A stretch of 64,000 bases of DNA. It comes from a virus. Location of the stretch: IMG/VR virus record IMGVR_UViG_3300027987_000212, positions 62,001 to 126,000 of that record, one strand, 5' to 3'. A model generated the notes under the pieces. The model was not told the DNA's origin. It worked only from the letters and a program-made list of their open reading frames with translations, and searched no databases. Both the position numbers and the translations under genes were made by a program. Below, in pieces: positions 8,990 to 15,957 of this stretch (positions within the stretch are counted from its first letter, which is position 1; each line of letters begins with the position of its first letter).

Positions 8990-9578
8990 GGTCTGGTGCA
9001 TCCTTTGGGTGATTCACCCAGTCACGCTGAGAGACCTTCGCCCACGTAGCTTCCACCGCCACCCTGTAGGGCCGGTACGGTGCGCACTCTCGTCCACAGA
9101 TATAAAGTACGACCCACACTAGCGTGCGTAAGCGCAACTCGTGCTCCTCACGCGACCGACGAATACCCTGCTCTGCCTTCAGGTGGTGATGGGAAAAACA
9201 CTCTATGATGCCAAGGATTGCATCCTTGAAGTACTCGCCCTTCATAAAGGCGAACCGCGTAAGCTCTACTGGTTTCCCCTCCATTACCCAGATGTCGGCA
9301 ATACGCCAACCCATGCCACTGCAGTAGTCCGCTGCGTAGATGGTGGTATCCCCAACTGCGTCTAGGATAGCATCAACATCCCCGGCATCCCGTTCCCGGA
9401 CCAACTCACCTAGCTCTTCAAAGATGCCCAGTAACGGTTGGTGAGGGACTACCGGACCGAAATTGCGGGTACGCCACGCACTTTGCTCATCCTGAAGTTT
9501 GTTCCAGAAAGCGTCGTCAGGTATGTAGTCCCCAGCTACTAAGCTCTCTGAGTTAACGGGGGTGACCATGGTTTTCAT
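8982..9578 (-). CDS. MazG-like nucleotide pyrophosphohydrolase (198 aa)
   Basis: The all-alpha NTP-PPase signature is present: FEELGEL (E-E-x-x-E, about residues 53-59), then 'AILDAVGDTTIYAADYC' giving the second acidic helix (D-x-x-x-D). The family hydrolyses (d)NTPs to (d)NMPs and pyrophosphate using Mg2+. Phages use it to shape nucleotide pools or lower alarmone levels. The N-terminal 'FWNKLQDEQSAWRTRNF' helix also fits MazG-like phage proteins. About 100 C-terminal residues, rich in His, Cys and Arg, lie beyond the core. AAGGAG precedes two adjacent ATGs; the second (9578) overlaps the previous stop as TGATG. Confidence 0.7.
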   Translation of the reverse strand: MKTMVTPVNSESLVAGDYIPDDAFWNKLQDEQSAWRTRNFGPVVPHQPLLGIFEELGELVRERDAGDVDAILDAVGDTTIYAADYCSGMGWRIADIWVMEGKPVELTRFAFMKGEYFKDAILGIIECFSHHHLKAEQGIRRSREEHELRLRTLVWVVLYICGRECAPYRPYRVAVEATWAKVSQRDWVNHPKDAPDHV

Positions 9579-10192
9579 CATCTACTCCTTCTACGTTCTT
9601 TGTCCAGCCGTAGCCGGTAGTTCATCACACGGGCAGTTACGGCCCTACGAGGCACGTCACGCCAACGACCTTTGACTTTGCGCATCCCACAAGTGACACC
9701 CCTGTCTCGCGCGTACGCCCCCTGGTAACCGGCGAGCCAACGAGCAAACAGCGCAGGTTGTCCCGTCACCCGCCGACAGTACGAACGCCACTGCGTAATA
9801 TCTGCACCCAGTTGAGCTAACGACCCACGCCAGTTCAACAACGTCCTACGCTTACGCTGACACTCTGCGGAGGTCACGTCCTCTCGACAAGCCGGCAAGT
9901 TCGACAAGCAGTACTGCGCAAAGCCTATACAGTCCCCTGATGGGTCTACTGCCTCCGGGTTGAACCGACTCTCGTTATTGATGATGGCAACTAGCGTGAA
10001 CGGGTCCACCTCATGCTGGGTAGCCTCCTCAATGATGGCGGTAGCCCACATCTTCTTGGTCTCCGTAGGTACACGTCGGCTAAGCCCAATCGCCCAAACA
10101 ACGTCATCTATCGTACGAGGGACAGACATCGCCGCCACGGCCTCACCAGAAAGCGCAAGCACAAGTACGACCCACAAAGTCCTCACCAACAT
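9578..10192 (-). CDS. Exported SLT-type lytic transglycosylase (204 aa)
   Basis: A signal peptide (VRTLWVVLVLALSGEAVAA) ends near residue 21. The SLT motif follows: IINNESRFNPEAV with catalytic Glu74, then 'SGDCIGFAQYC', the G-x-x-Q segment of the active-site cleft. Family members cleave the MurNAc-GlcNAc bond non-hydrolytically. Six cysteines in the mature part suggest disulfides and extracytoplasmic folding. It sits two genes above the lysin gene and next to small membrane-anchored genes, so these may form a lysis or envelope-modifying cassette. Confidence 0.82.
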   Translation of the reverse strand: MLVRTLWVVLVLALSGEAVAAMSVPRTIDDVVWAIGLSRRVPTETKKMWATAIIEEATQHEVDPFTLVAIINNESRFNPEAVDPSGDCIGFAQYCLSNLPACREDVTSAECQRKRRTLLNWRGSLAQLGADITQWRSYCRRVTGQPALFARWLAGYQGAYARDRGVTCGMRKVKGRWRDVPRRAVTARVMNYRLRLDKERRRSR

Positions 10193-10193
10193 A

Positions 10194-10343
10194 CTAATCC
10201 TCTCCGCAGCCAGTAGTTCGCCAGCACTTCAACCAACCACGCATCTGCTTCGACTGGTTGGGTGGAGGGGCGGTAACTGCCGCTAGTACTACCGCAAGCA
10301 GTAGGTACAACACCAACCCAACCAGTGCCCTTCTAGGTTTCAT
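10194..10343 (-). CDS. Small single-span membrane protein (49 aa)
   Basis: A basic start (MKPRRA) is followed by one hydrophobic span (LVGLVLYLLLAVVLAAV) and a short tail with two cysteines. The start ATG 10343 overlaps the upstream stop as ATGA. Its place between a signal-anchored protein and a lytic transglycosylase fits a holin- or spanin-like lysis accessory; the evidence for that is position only. Confidence 0.55.
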   Translation of the reverse strand: MKPRRALVGLVLYLLLAVVLAAVTAPPPNQSKQMRGWLKCWRTTGCGED

Positions 10344-10900
10344 CCACTGACTCGAGTAAACAGTAAGTCGAACGTACCGATACGCGCGCGCAGCACACTC
10401 TGGTCCAGGCCATTGTACAAGAAGGTTATCCTGGCGGCAGTCAACGAAGACCCAAATGCACCACCCTTGCAAAAGCCAGTACGCCATGAACTAATCGCTA
10501 CACCGTCGGGCGATGCCGTAGTGCTGTCTTGAAACCCGCACGATATCTCTGCCGCATCTCCCGGAGGCTGCAAAATCAACTGCCAAGGGTGGCGAGATAC
10601 TGCTCCCGCCCCACGCTCGCGGATAGTCAACGAGGCCCCGCAGAGCTCGTTCAACGAAGTATCCGCCCCGCACTCATCCGCCCACACACCAAGCACTGAC
10701 TCGAGCTCCTTCGCAGTAACCCAGACCTTCCTGGGTACCCTCGTGGGCGCCGCCACCGTAGGGGCGGGTAGCTCCGGGCCAATGAACACCTCACCCGCTG
10801 TAGGTCTTACCGACCCTACGGGGTGGTAGTAGGCCAGCATAAGGCCAAACAGGCCGCAGACAATGCAGAGACCCACGTAGAAAAGCACACGCTTGACCAT
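10340..10900 (-). CDS. Membrane-anchored extracytoplasmic protein (186 aa)
   Basis: The N terminus has a transmembrane anchor (VLFYVGLCIVCGLFGLMLAYY), followed by a Pro/Thr-rich linker and a ~130-residue domain with cysteines. The anchor orientation (positive N terminus) implies an outward-facing domain. GGAGG lies 6 bases before ATG 10900. It is co-transcribed with a lytic transglycosylase. No family recognised; periplasmic or cell-surface role inferred. Confidence 0.6.
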   Translation of the reverse strand: MVKRVLFYVGLCIVCGLFGLMLAYYHPVGSVRPTAGEVFIGPELPAPTVAAPTRVPRKVWVTAKELESVLGVWADECGADTSLNELCGASLTIRERGAGAVSRHPWQLILQPPGDAAEISCGFQDSTTASPDGVAISSWRTGFCKGGAFGSSLTAARITFLYNGLDQSVLRARIGTFDLLFTRVSG

Positions 10901-10913
10901 ACAACCTCCGTAG

Positions 10914-11372
10914 CTACAGCTTGCTCTTCAACCAGTCTAGAACCGCGACCGCTTCCGGTGAGCGCAGTCCTACGGCTTCTGCCCGTATCAGCGCCATCTC
11001 TACGTCTTCCACCCCTTTGGCGAACTTCTTCTTGCTCGGCTTCTTCGCCGCGCGCGGCACATCCAAAGGCTCTACTCGCGCAGTAACTGCCCAAGAGCGC
11101 TTATCGGGTTGTTGCTCCACCAACCCTTTCTTGCGCAAAGAGCTGAGCGCGCGGTTCACCTTCGGCCGCAGGTTACCCCAATGCACCAAGTTACCAGTGA
11201 TGCTCTTCACATCGGCCGGGCCGTAGTGCCACAACGCTTGGTAGCTCTGCCACTCATCGTTGGTCAACCTGCCTGCCTCATGTAGTCGCTCCAAAGCGTA
11301 GTAAGCTTCAGTGCTCTTGCCAAACTGAGCAGATGGTTGCGGGCTACTTAGTCCTAGGGACATTTGCGTCAT
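10914..11372 (-). CDS. Winged-helix-like regulator (152 aa)
   Basis: Residues ~25-100 fit a winged-helix fold: a helix (YYALERLHEAGRL), a recognition-type segment (PKVNRALSSLRKKGLVEQQP) and a wing (RSWAVTARVE). A lysine-rich linker (AAKKPSKKKFAK) follows, then a helical tail. This is the typical shape of a phage DNA-binding protein. A GGAAGGA RBS precedes ATG 11372, which overlaps the next gene upstream by 29 bases. Confidence 0.6.
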   Translation of the reverse strand: MTQMSLGLSSPQPSAQFGKSTEAYYALERLHEAGRLTNDEWQSYQALWHYGPADVKSITGNLVHWGNLRPKVNRALSSLRKKGLVEQQPDKRSWAVTARVEPLDVPRAAKKPSKKKFAKGVEDVEMALIRAEAVGLRSPEAVAVLDWLKSKL

Positions 11373-11577
11373 GTACGTTTCCTTCCTGAGTACGGGCTAC
11401 CCCGGCATCAATACACCGTTGGGCGGCTTCTAGCAGCCGAACTTCGACGACGTTTTCACTCTGCCTTTGCTCGGCACCAGTCACCTCTACTACCTGAATA
11501 CTGGCTTCCAACAAAGCCATTACTGCTTCTGCTTCCTTGGCCGACAACAAAGCGCGGCCGTCAGTCATCCAAATCAT
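11344..11577 (-). CDS. Small helical hypothetical protein (77 aa)
   Basis: This short, helix-rich protein (AKEAEAVMALLEASIQVVEV, LLEAAQRCIDAGVART) starts at ATG 11577 with CAGGAG 5 bases upstream. It leads the winged-helix gene and overlaps it. Family unknown. Confidence 0.55.
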   Translation of the reverse strand: MIWMTDGRALLSAKEAEAVMALLEASIQVVEVTGAEQRQSENVVEVRLLEAAQRCIDAGVARTQEGNVHDANVPRTK

Positions 11578-11635
11578 TGGTACTCCTGAGGGTAATAACT
11601 ACTAAGCCAAGGAACGGACTACCGCACTACTTGGC

Positions 11636-11666
11636 CCAGAAACAACTACAGGGGCACAAGCCCCTG
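11636..11666 (-). terminator. Probable leftward terminator
   Basis: The minus strand forms a 7-bp stem (CAGGGGC / GCCCCTG, 11660-11666 with 11649-11655) with a 4-base loop, followed by a mixed T-rich run (TAGTTGTTTCT). The T-run is imperfect, so termination may be partial. It lies 35-65 bases beyond the stop of the 158-residue gene at 11701. Confidence 0.55.
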
Positions 11667-11700
11667 CAGAAAATCGTAGATGGCGCCGCGGCGCCTGGCC

Positions 11701-12177
11701 TCACCCGGAGGCTACTGCGCGCAGGGCGCTCGTCGGGTACCCCGACATGCAAATCATGCCCAGAGCAGCAGCCTCCAGCCGAAGAGACTCTGGGATATCC
11801 ATATGCTCCGGAAGGAACACATCCCACAAAGCGTAGGACCAACCCAAGGCAATCAGCCGTAGCGCGTTCAGCGGCCCACCGACATACTGCCCGAGACTGA
11901 GGTACGACGGCCCCTCTCGTAAGAGCATCTGGCAGGGCAGTTGCGTCAACTCGTCGAGCAGCGCATACCGTTTGATGCTGGGGTCGTCGCATACGCCCAC
12001 GGTGATGATTCCAAAGTTCAATCGAGCTGAGCCTAGTTGCGCCCGTGGGAAGAGCTCTACGTCTGGCGGCATGTCAGGTGTCCCCAGCACCGCCGGTAGG
12101 TACCGGGATGTCGCAACTCCGTTGTGTACTAGGAAGGTGGCTTTGTGTAGTGTACTGATGAGTGAGTTCTGGTACAT
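11701..12177 (-). CDS. Hypothetical protein (158 aa)
   Basis: This is a mixed alpha/beta protein; 'LNFGIITVGVCDDP' and 'LIALGWSYALWDVFLPEH' are hydrophobic core-like stretches. GAGG lies 6 bases ahead of ATG 12177. A terminator-like hairpin follows. No known family is apparent. Confidence 0.6.
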   Translation of the reverse strand: MYQNSLISTLHKATFLVHNGVATSRYLPAVLGTPDMPPDVELFPRAQLGSARLNFGIITVGVCDDPSIKRYALLDELTQLPCQMLLREGPSYLSLGQYVGGPLNALRLIALGWSYALWDVFLPEHMDIPESLRLEAAALGMICMSGYPTSALRAVASG

Positions 12178-12370
12178 GCTGGCCTCGCGTTGGACTAGCG
12201 ATACACCCTACTACCAAGGAACTTGTCCCCGAATGGCGAAGTAATTCGCATGTCGAGTAGTCGGCGTCGCACAGGACAACCACTTTACCCCAGCGCCACC
12301 CAAGACGGCAAAGGGCACACACGTCCAGTGTTCCGACCAGACGAATGGTCATGACGATACACGGCAACAT
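12074..12370 (-). CDS. Possible out-of-phase overlapping protein (98 aa)
   Basis: An open frame fills the otherwise empty stretch 12178-12382 and overlaps the next gene by 104 bases in another frame. The N-terminal half (VMTIRLVGTLDVCALCRLGW, with a CxxC) looks protein-like; the C-terminal half looks like a shadow of the neighbour. No RBS is visible. Comparable ~100-base overlaps occur at 48601-48701 and 56486-56719, so it is kept at low confidence. Confidence 0.3.
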   Translation of the reverse strand: MLPCIVMTIRLVGTLDVCALCRLGWRWGKVVVLCDADYSTCELLRHSGTSSLVVGCIASPTRGQHVPELTHQYTTQSHLPSTQRSCDIPVPTGGAGDT

Positions 12371-12382
12371 GTGGTCAACGCA

Positions 12383-12739
12383 TTACTGCAATTTCTCGTG
12401 GATACGCGCCAATGCTCCGCGAAGCACCTCTCGCACGTGATTCCACTCCCCGCTGAGCTGCATCTCTACCACCAGCACCGACTGCTGTGCCAAATCGTCG
12501 CGCGCTTGAAGTAGCTGCTCCACCACCTCCTTCAAGTCCAACTCACCCACCAGATGCCGCTGCCACAAAGCCGCCACCCAAGCAGGGTAGTAGTACGCGG
12601 CATCGTTGTCTTGTTCGAAAGGCAGGTGCAGCCCTACTCGTACATCATCCGGCAACAGCATCTGCAGGTAACCTCTGCGAAGCAGCGGAGCAATACGTGT
12701 CCCGTGCAGTTGCTTTCGCCTCAGATACGTCGGTATCAC
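12383..12739 (-). CDS. Hypothetical protein (118 aa)
   Basis: This begins with GTG 12739. The N terminus is basic, the middle is aromatic (AAYYYPAWVAALWQRHL), and a long helix follows (LDLKEVVEQLLQARDDLAQQ). It diverges from the plus-strand gene at 12762 across a 22-base spacer that holds a GAGATAAC element. No family recognised. Confidence 0.55.
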   Translation of the reverse strand: MIPTYLRRKQLHGTRIAPLLRRGYLQMLLPDDVRVGLHLPFEQDNDAAYYYPAWVAALWQRHLVGELDLKEVVEQLLQARDDLAQQSVLVVEMQLSGEWNHVREVLRGALARIHEKLQ

Positions 12740-12749
12740 GCCCTACTCC

Positions 12750-12757
12750 GAGATAAC
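12750..12757 (+). promoter_or_regulatory. GRGATAAS element (plus strand)
   Basis: CGAGATAAC is followed 4 bases later by the ATG of the 91-residue gene. It is one of eleven copies of the motif, all near gene starts. If it acts as a -10-like box the transcript would be nearly leaderless. Confidence 0.5.
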
Positions 12758-12761
12758 AATC

Positions 12762-13037
12762 ATGATGGTACTAGCAAACAGGCCAAACCCAATCCTACTG
12801 GCACTAAGCGATGCGGGCAAGTGTCTTGCTGGTGTATCGACTCTTGCACCGCGTACGCAAGCACTGATGGCAGTCACAGCTTCCTGTAGCAAGCACCGAA
12901 CCAGTACTGCAGACAAGAAAGCTGCCCTGGACTTCGTGCAGGGGGCGGCTGAGCAAGACTCCGCAGAAGAGTACCTAACTGAAGCACTAGAGGCAGCCTG
13001 TGCGTTAATCCTCGGCGCGCGCAAAAACCCGGGATAA
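12762..13037 (+). CDS. Helical alanine-rich hypothetical protein (91 aa)
   Basis: This small protein is rich in Ala and helices (ADKKAALDFVQGAAEQDSAEEYLTEAL). Two adjacent ATGs stand 4 bases after a GAGATAAC motif, and no RBS is present. Its TAA stop lies inside the first of two tandem GGGATAAC motifs that lead the next gene. Another reading on the opposite strand is open but lacks any start signal. Confidence 0.5.
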   Translation: MMVLANRPNPILLALSDAGKCLAGVSTLAPRTQALMAVTASCSKHRTSTADKKAALDFVQGAAEQDSAEEYLTEALEAACALILGARKNPG

Positions 13038-13048
13038 CCTGGGATAAC
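13031..13048 (+). promoter_or_regulatory. Tandem GGGATAAC elements, 10-bp period
   Basis: Two identical copies, GGGATAAC, start at 13031 and 13041, exactly one helical turn apart. They precede the gene at 13096 by about 50 bases; the first copy includes the stop codon of the preceding gene. Repeats on one face of the DNA suggest cooperative binding or a duplicated promoter box. Confidence 0.55.
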
Positions 13049-13095
13049 AACTATGAAGGGAATGATACCCTCATACGTATTAGGAGCAACCAACC

Positions 13096-13314
13096 ATGGA
13101 AATCGAAACCAGCGCCCCCTCACGTTTCAACCGAGTTCTCACCCATCCCGCCACCATCGAAGTTGTACGCTTCACCGCCTACATCGTCGGAGGCAGCATT
13201 GTCCGGTGGGGCTACGGCAAAGCACTCACCGCCTACAAGCAACGGCATCAGTCGCCGGCAGTCGCCCCCTCCGCCCGTAAGGGGGAAAGCTCCTCCGACC
13301 AAGTCGTCGCTTGA
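13096..13314 (+). CDS. Small basic hypothetical protein (72 aa)
   Basis: TTAGGAGC lies 7 bases ahead of ATG 13096. The middle (VVRFTAYIVGGSIVRWGYGK) is moderately hydrophobic and could contact membrane, and the C terminus is Ser/Pro/Lys-rich. A strong terminator follows 23 bases after the stop. Function unknown. Confidence 0.55.
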   Translation: MEIETSAPSRFNRVLTHPATIEVVRFTAYIVGGSIVRWGYGKALTAYKQRHQSPAVAPSARKGESSSDQVVA

Positions 13315-13336
13315 GCCGCCGCTTGTAGGCACCCTT

Positions 13337-13370
13337 GAAACAGTCGCGCTTGCGCGACTGTTTCTTTAGC
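13337..13370 (+). terminator. Strong rightward terminator
   Basis: A perfect 12-bp stem (13337-13348 with 13353-13364) with a CTTG loop is followed by TTTAGC, and the stem itself ends in TTTC. It ends the plus-strand unit at 12762-13314. Confidence 0.85.
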
Positions 13371-13430
13371 CCCAAGTAGCTAGAAACTACCAAGAAAATA
13401 CAGGGCTCCGCGCAAGTAGTAGGGAGAACC

Positions 13431-13458
13431 CTTTACTTCTACTCGCGCAGCAGTAAAC
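13431..13458 (+). promoter_or_regulatory. Candidate sigma70-like promoter
   Basis: TTTACT and TAAACT are separated by 16 bases in the spacer before the gene at 13488, which also has a good RBS. Each hexamer matches the consensus at 4 of 6 positions, so this is only a candidate. This leader lacks the GRGATAAS motif used by its neighbours. Confidence 0.35.
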
Positions 13459-13487
13459 TACTCGCATCTTTGCCCCAGGAGGCCGCA

Positions 13488-13733
13488 ATGTTCGACCCCA
13501 CCCAACTCACCAACCTCAGCGCGGAACAGCGGCTCATCGCTCAGCGGCTATTGCGTCCGCCCACGGCTGACATCGTTGACGGGGACTTCGGGAACGAAGA
13601 CCTCGTTGCCTTCTTGCGTCGGCTGAACGACTTCCAGCCTCAAGGCACCATCTCCGCCCACCGCCTCGCACAGGCCGGCATCCTATCCACGGCCTCCGGC
13701 CCGCCCGGTACGCGTCTGCGCGCCGCAAGCTAA
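13488..13733 (+). CDS. Hypothetical protein (81 aa)
   Basis: CAGGAGG precedes ATG 13488. The protein is helical with Leu/Arg-rich stretches (LSAEQRLIAQRLLRPP, LVAFLRRLNDFQ). Its stop overlaps by 4 bases with the convergent gene at 13730. No family recognised. Confidence 0.55.
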   Translation: MFDPTQLTNLSAEQRLIAQRLLRPPTADIVDGDFGNEDLVAFLRRLNDFQPQGTISAHRLAQAGILSTASGPPGTRLRAAS

Positions 13734-14101
13734 GGCGCAGTCTTCCTCACCAACCCTACTTCCCCCTCTTCCGACGTCTGTTTCAACGCGTGCAGCGTTG
13801 TCCGGTGGAGGGGGAGCTTCAACGCTCCACGAATCTCGTTCAGCGACTCGAGGACCGTGTTGAAGCCGCCACCCACGGCCTCCTCTAGCGCCTGCACACG
13901 AGTCGACACTGCCCTACTCGTGCTCGCCGCGTCGGCGCTCAACTCGACAGCGGTGAAAATCCGGTCTGAAATAATCACCAGCATACGTACCTGGGGGTCT
14001 GGATGGTGCTTCAGGAGCTCGGTAAGTACACGGGCCTGTTCGGCCACGTCGTCTTCCATCTCTGGTGGGGGCGGGGGCTGCGTGGTGCGCTCATCTGACA
14101 T
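13730..14101 (-). CDS. Coiled-coil hypothetical protein (123 aa)
   Basis: A proline-rich start (QPPPPPE) is followed by long helices (VAEQARVLTELLKHHPD; TSRAVSTRVQALEEAVGGGF) of coiled-coil type. A TATACT box lies 9 bases ahead of the ATG, possibly giving a very short leader. Function unknown. Confidence 0.55.
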   Translation of the reverse strand: MSDERTTQPPPPPEMEDDVAEQARVLTELLKHHPDPQVRMLVIISDRIFTAVELSADAASTSRAVSTRVQALEEAVGGGFNTVLESLNEIRGALKLPLHRTTLHALKQTSEEGEVGLVRKTAP

Positions 14102-14170
14102 GGCCTGACCAGTATACCTGCCCCGGCAGTCAATCTGAAGATGCTCCTACGTCCCCGTTACGGTATCCCG

Positions 14171-14614
14171 TCACTCTTCCTTAAGCGCCGCCTCCGCTGA
14201 AGCAGAATTTTCACCCAATAGTTCAGCAACTAGCACCTGGGCGAGGTCTGGCCGCGCATCGAATACCGGACCAAAGATGCACCGCAGTTTCTGCGCAAGG
14301 TACCGAACATCGTGCTCCTCCAGCACGTCCTTCATGCCGGCGTTGTCGTTGTGCTCATTCCACGAGCGAAAGTCTAGCCCCTTCTTTGCCGCCCGTGAGC
14401 AGAGCTCGACGTACTTACCGAGCAGCCCATTGAACTCCAAGAACGCGTGGCAATTGGAGCCCACCTCAGCACGGAAGAATCTCCAGTAGGTTTCCTCCGC
14501 AAGTCGATGCATGACTGTGAGTAGCCCTTCGAGCTCTACATCTACTGGGTCTTCGTCCGTAGAACGCATGGGCGCACAGCACGGTACTTCTTCTGGTAGT
14601 TTCATGTTCGCCAT
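14171..14614 (-). CDS. Conserved phage hypothetical with HAFLEFNGLL core (147 aa)
   Basis: The core 'CHAFLEFNGLLGKYVELC', then KKGLDFRSWNEHN and RYLAQKLRCIFGPVFD, resembles a phage family that I recall with 'HAFIEF.GLM..Y...C' and 'YL.EKL.CIFGP'. Its function is not known to me. Asp/Glu/Cys conservation could suggest metal binding. A GGGATAAC element lies 8 bases before the ATG, facing the plus-strand copy that serves the gene at 14662. Confidence 0.6.
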   Translation of the reverse strand: MANMKLPEEVPCCAPMRSTDEDPVDVELEGLLTVMHRLAEETYWRFFRAEVGSNCHAFLEFNGLLGKYVELCSRAAKKGLDFRSWNEHNDNAGMKDVLEEHDVRYLAQKLRCIFGPVFDARPDLAQVLVAELLGENSASAEAALKEE

Positions 14615-14622
14615 CGAAGCAG

Positions 14623-14646
14623 TTATCCCGCAAGACTGGGGATAAT
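14623..14646. promoter_or_regulatory. Divergent GRGATAAS pair
   Basis: The 47-base spacer between two divergent genes holds one motif per strand: GGGATAAC on minus (14630..14623) and GGGGATAAT on plus (14638-14646). This is the arrangement expected of two back-to-back promoters read by the same factor. Confidence 0.6.
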
Positions 14647-14650
14647 ACTG

Positions 14651-14665
14651 ATGGAAACAACATGA
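14651..14665 (+). CDS. Possible 4-codon leader peptide (METT)
   Basis: Exactly 4 bases after the plus-strand motif is ATG GAA ACA ACA TGA. Its stop overlaps the ATG of the next gene (ATGA), which itself has no Shine-Dalgarno. A leaderless mini-ORF feeding ribosomes to the gene by termination-reinitiation would explain that. It is an inference from layout and could be chance. Confidence 0.3.
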   Translation: METT

Positions 14666-15117
14666 GCATAAGAATCAGCAACACACCTGGGCTCAACCCG
14701 AGCGTAGGGCTATGCTACCTCTGCCAGGAACCAAAAGAGGTGGTGCTGTTTGGGCAACTAACAAGTACCGCCGTTCGGCACTTTGAAGAATCCGGTATAC
14801 CAATTGTAGACGGCGAAGCCCCACACAAAGCCACCTATGACAAAGAACCTTGCAGTAAGTGCCGTGAACTCATGGAACAAGGCATCATACTCATCAGCGT
14901 GCGTGACGAAGAACCCTCCGATAACCCCTACCGCACAGGCGGCTGGGTGGTAGTACGGGAGGAAGCGCTGCGTCGCGTACTCCACGATACCCCCGATACC
15001 GCGGCCATACTGAGTGCGCGCGTTGCGTTTCTACCAGACCCAGTTTGGGAGGCACTCGGGCTACCCAGAGGAACCAATGAGACCACTACTGCTAACACTC
15101 CTCCTACTGACGGATGA
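14662..15117 (+). CDS. Conserved phage CxxC protein (151 aa)
   Basis: Two CxxC knuckles (CYLC near residue 18, CSKC near residue 67) and the stretch 'EQGIILISVRDEE...NPYRTGGWVVV' match a protein family widespread in tailed phages and of unknown function. The knuckles probably hold zinc. The gene opens a run of overlapping plus-strand genes (14662-16147) driven by the motif at 14638. Confidence 0.7.
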   Translation: MSIRISNTPGLNPSVGLCYLCQEPKEVVLFGQLTSTAVRHFEESGIPIVDGEAPHKATYDKEPCSKCRELMEQGIILISVRDEEPSDNPYRTGGWVVVREEALRRVLHDTPDTAAILSARVAFLPDPVWEALGLPRGTNETTTANTPPTDG

Positions 15118-15247
15118 CCGCTGTCGTACCGAACAGTTTCGCTGTGAGCAGCGCTGCACTGTTCAACACGACATAGGCAGCTTAGGCCACCTACGGTGCA
15201 ACGATGACTGCAGAGACGAGTACCTTTTCTGTCGAAAAGCTCCTTGA
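15077..15247 (+). CDS. Exported six-cysteine helical-hairpin miniprotein (56 aa)
   Basis: ATG 15077 follows AGAGGAACCA. A short hydrophobic leader (RPLLLTLLLLT) is followed by six cysteines spaced C-x6-C-x3-C-x13-C-x3-C-x6-C, which is mirror-symmetric. Twin Cx3C motifs on antiparallel helices are known from small disulfide-locked helical hairpins, so I infer an extracytoplasmic oxidised miniprotein. It overlaps the CxxC gene before it and the next gene after it. Function unknown. Confidence 0.55.
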   Translation: MRPLLLTLLLLTDDRCRTEQFRCEQRCTVQHDIGSLGHLRCNDDCRDEYLFCRKAP

Positions 15248-15530
15248 CGTACACTGGGATGAACGGGCACGTAGAGTCCAAGTAGACATCCACGGAGCTC
15301 GATTCAACCCGCAAGGGGACGCCGTAACCTTCACTGGGTTACTCCTAGCCACTCTAGAAAATGCCTTCCAGAGGCTACGAGACCGACAAACAGCAAGCAG
15401 TGCTGTCCTGCACGTAAAGCTCATCTTAGACGCACGCTTTCGGCTCCTTCTCCGTAGAGGCTATGTGTGGCAGGACAAAGATGACGGTTTCTGGCGTTGC
15501 CCACAGCCACAGGAGTCCCCCGATGTTTGA
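15204..15530 (+). CDS. Hypothetical protein (108 aa)
   Basis: A beta-rich start (VHWDERARRVQVDIHGARF) is followed by a helix (LLLATLENAFQRLRDRQ). The ATG 15204 is within the previous gene (44-base overlap). This is a member of the plus-strand cascade. No family recognised. Confidence 0.55.
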   Translation: MTAETSTFSVEKLLDVHWDERARRVQVDIHGARFNPQGDAVTFTGLLLATLENAFQRLRDRQTASSAVLHVKLILDARFRLLLRRGYVWQDKDDGFWRCPQPQESPDV

Positions 15531-15957
15531 ATCACCACTACGTCCTGGTAGCGAATGCTGGGTAGCCCAACGTTTCCACTTTGGTGACTTCCAGCACGGA
15601 TTCTCCCTCGTACTCTGGCACACCGGCCTCTACGACACTCGCGGCGGCGAACGCCTTGGCTACCGTCTTCGTTGCGTCCGAGCACGTACTGGCTACACGC
15701 ACAAGACACCTCCGGTGTTCCGTGGTGGCGACACCCTATTCCTCGAGGAGAACTTCACCTGCAGCCCGCTACACAACGGAGACCACCCAAACACGCTGGC
15801 GGCACTACTCGACTTCCTCTCTCGCCGTCCAAACGATTCAGAAGCATACGTCTTTGAGAGCTACACCGACCAGCAATTGCGCTTCGCAGAGCTTTATGGG
15901 GAGCAGCTCAGCTGTGAGGCGTACCTACTACGAGTAACCGATGACCCAGACAACTAG
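15523..15957 (+). CDS. Hypothetical protein (144 aa)
   Basis: ATG 15523 has CAGGAG 7 bases upstream and overlaps the preceding gene by 8 bases. The sequence is rich in aromatic and His residues (WVAQRFHFGDFQHGFSLVLW) with a beta-sheet look. Function unknown. Confidence 0.55.
   Translation: MFESPLRPGSECWVAQRFHFGDFQHGFSLVLWHTGLYDTRGGERLGYRLRCVRARTGYTHKTPPVFRGGDTLFLEENFTCSPLHNGDHPNTLAALLDFLSRRPNDSEAYVFESYTDQQLRFAELYGEQLSCEAYLLRVTDDPDN

Noticed and set aside
13120-13332. 70-codon minus-strand frame opposite the gene at 13096
   Set aside because: Gly/Asp-rich shadow; the plus-strand gene has an RBS, motif and terminator.
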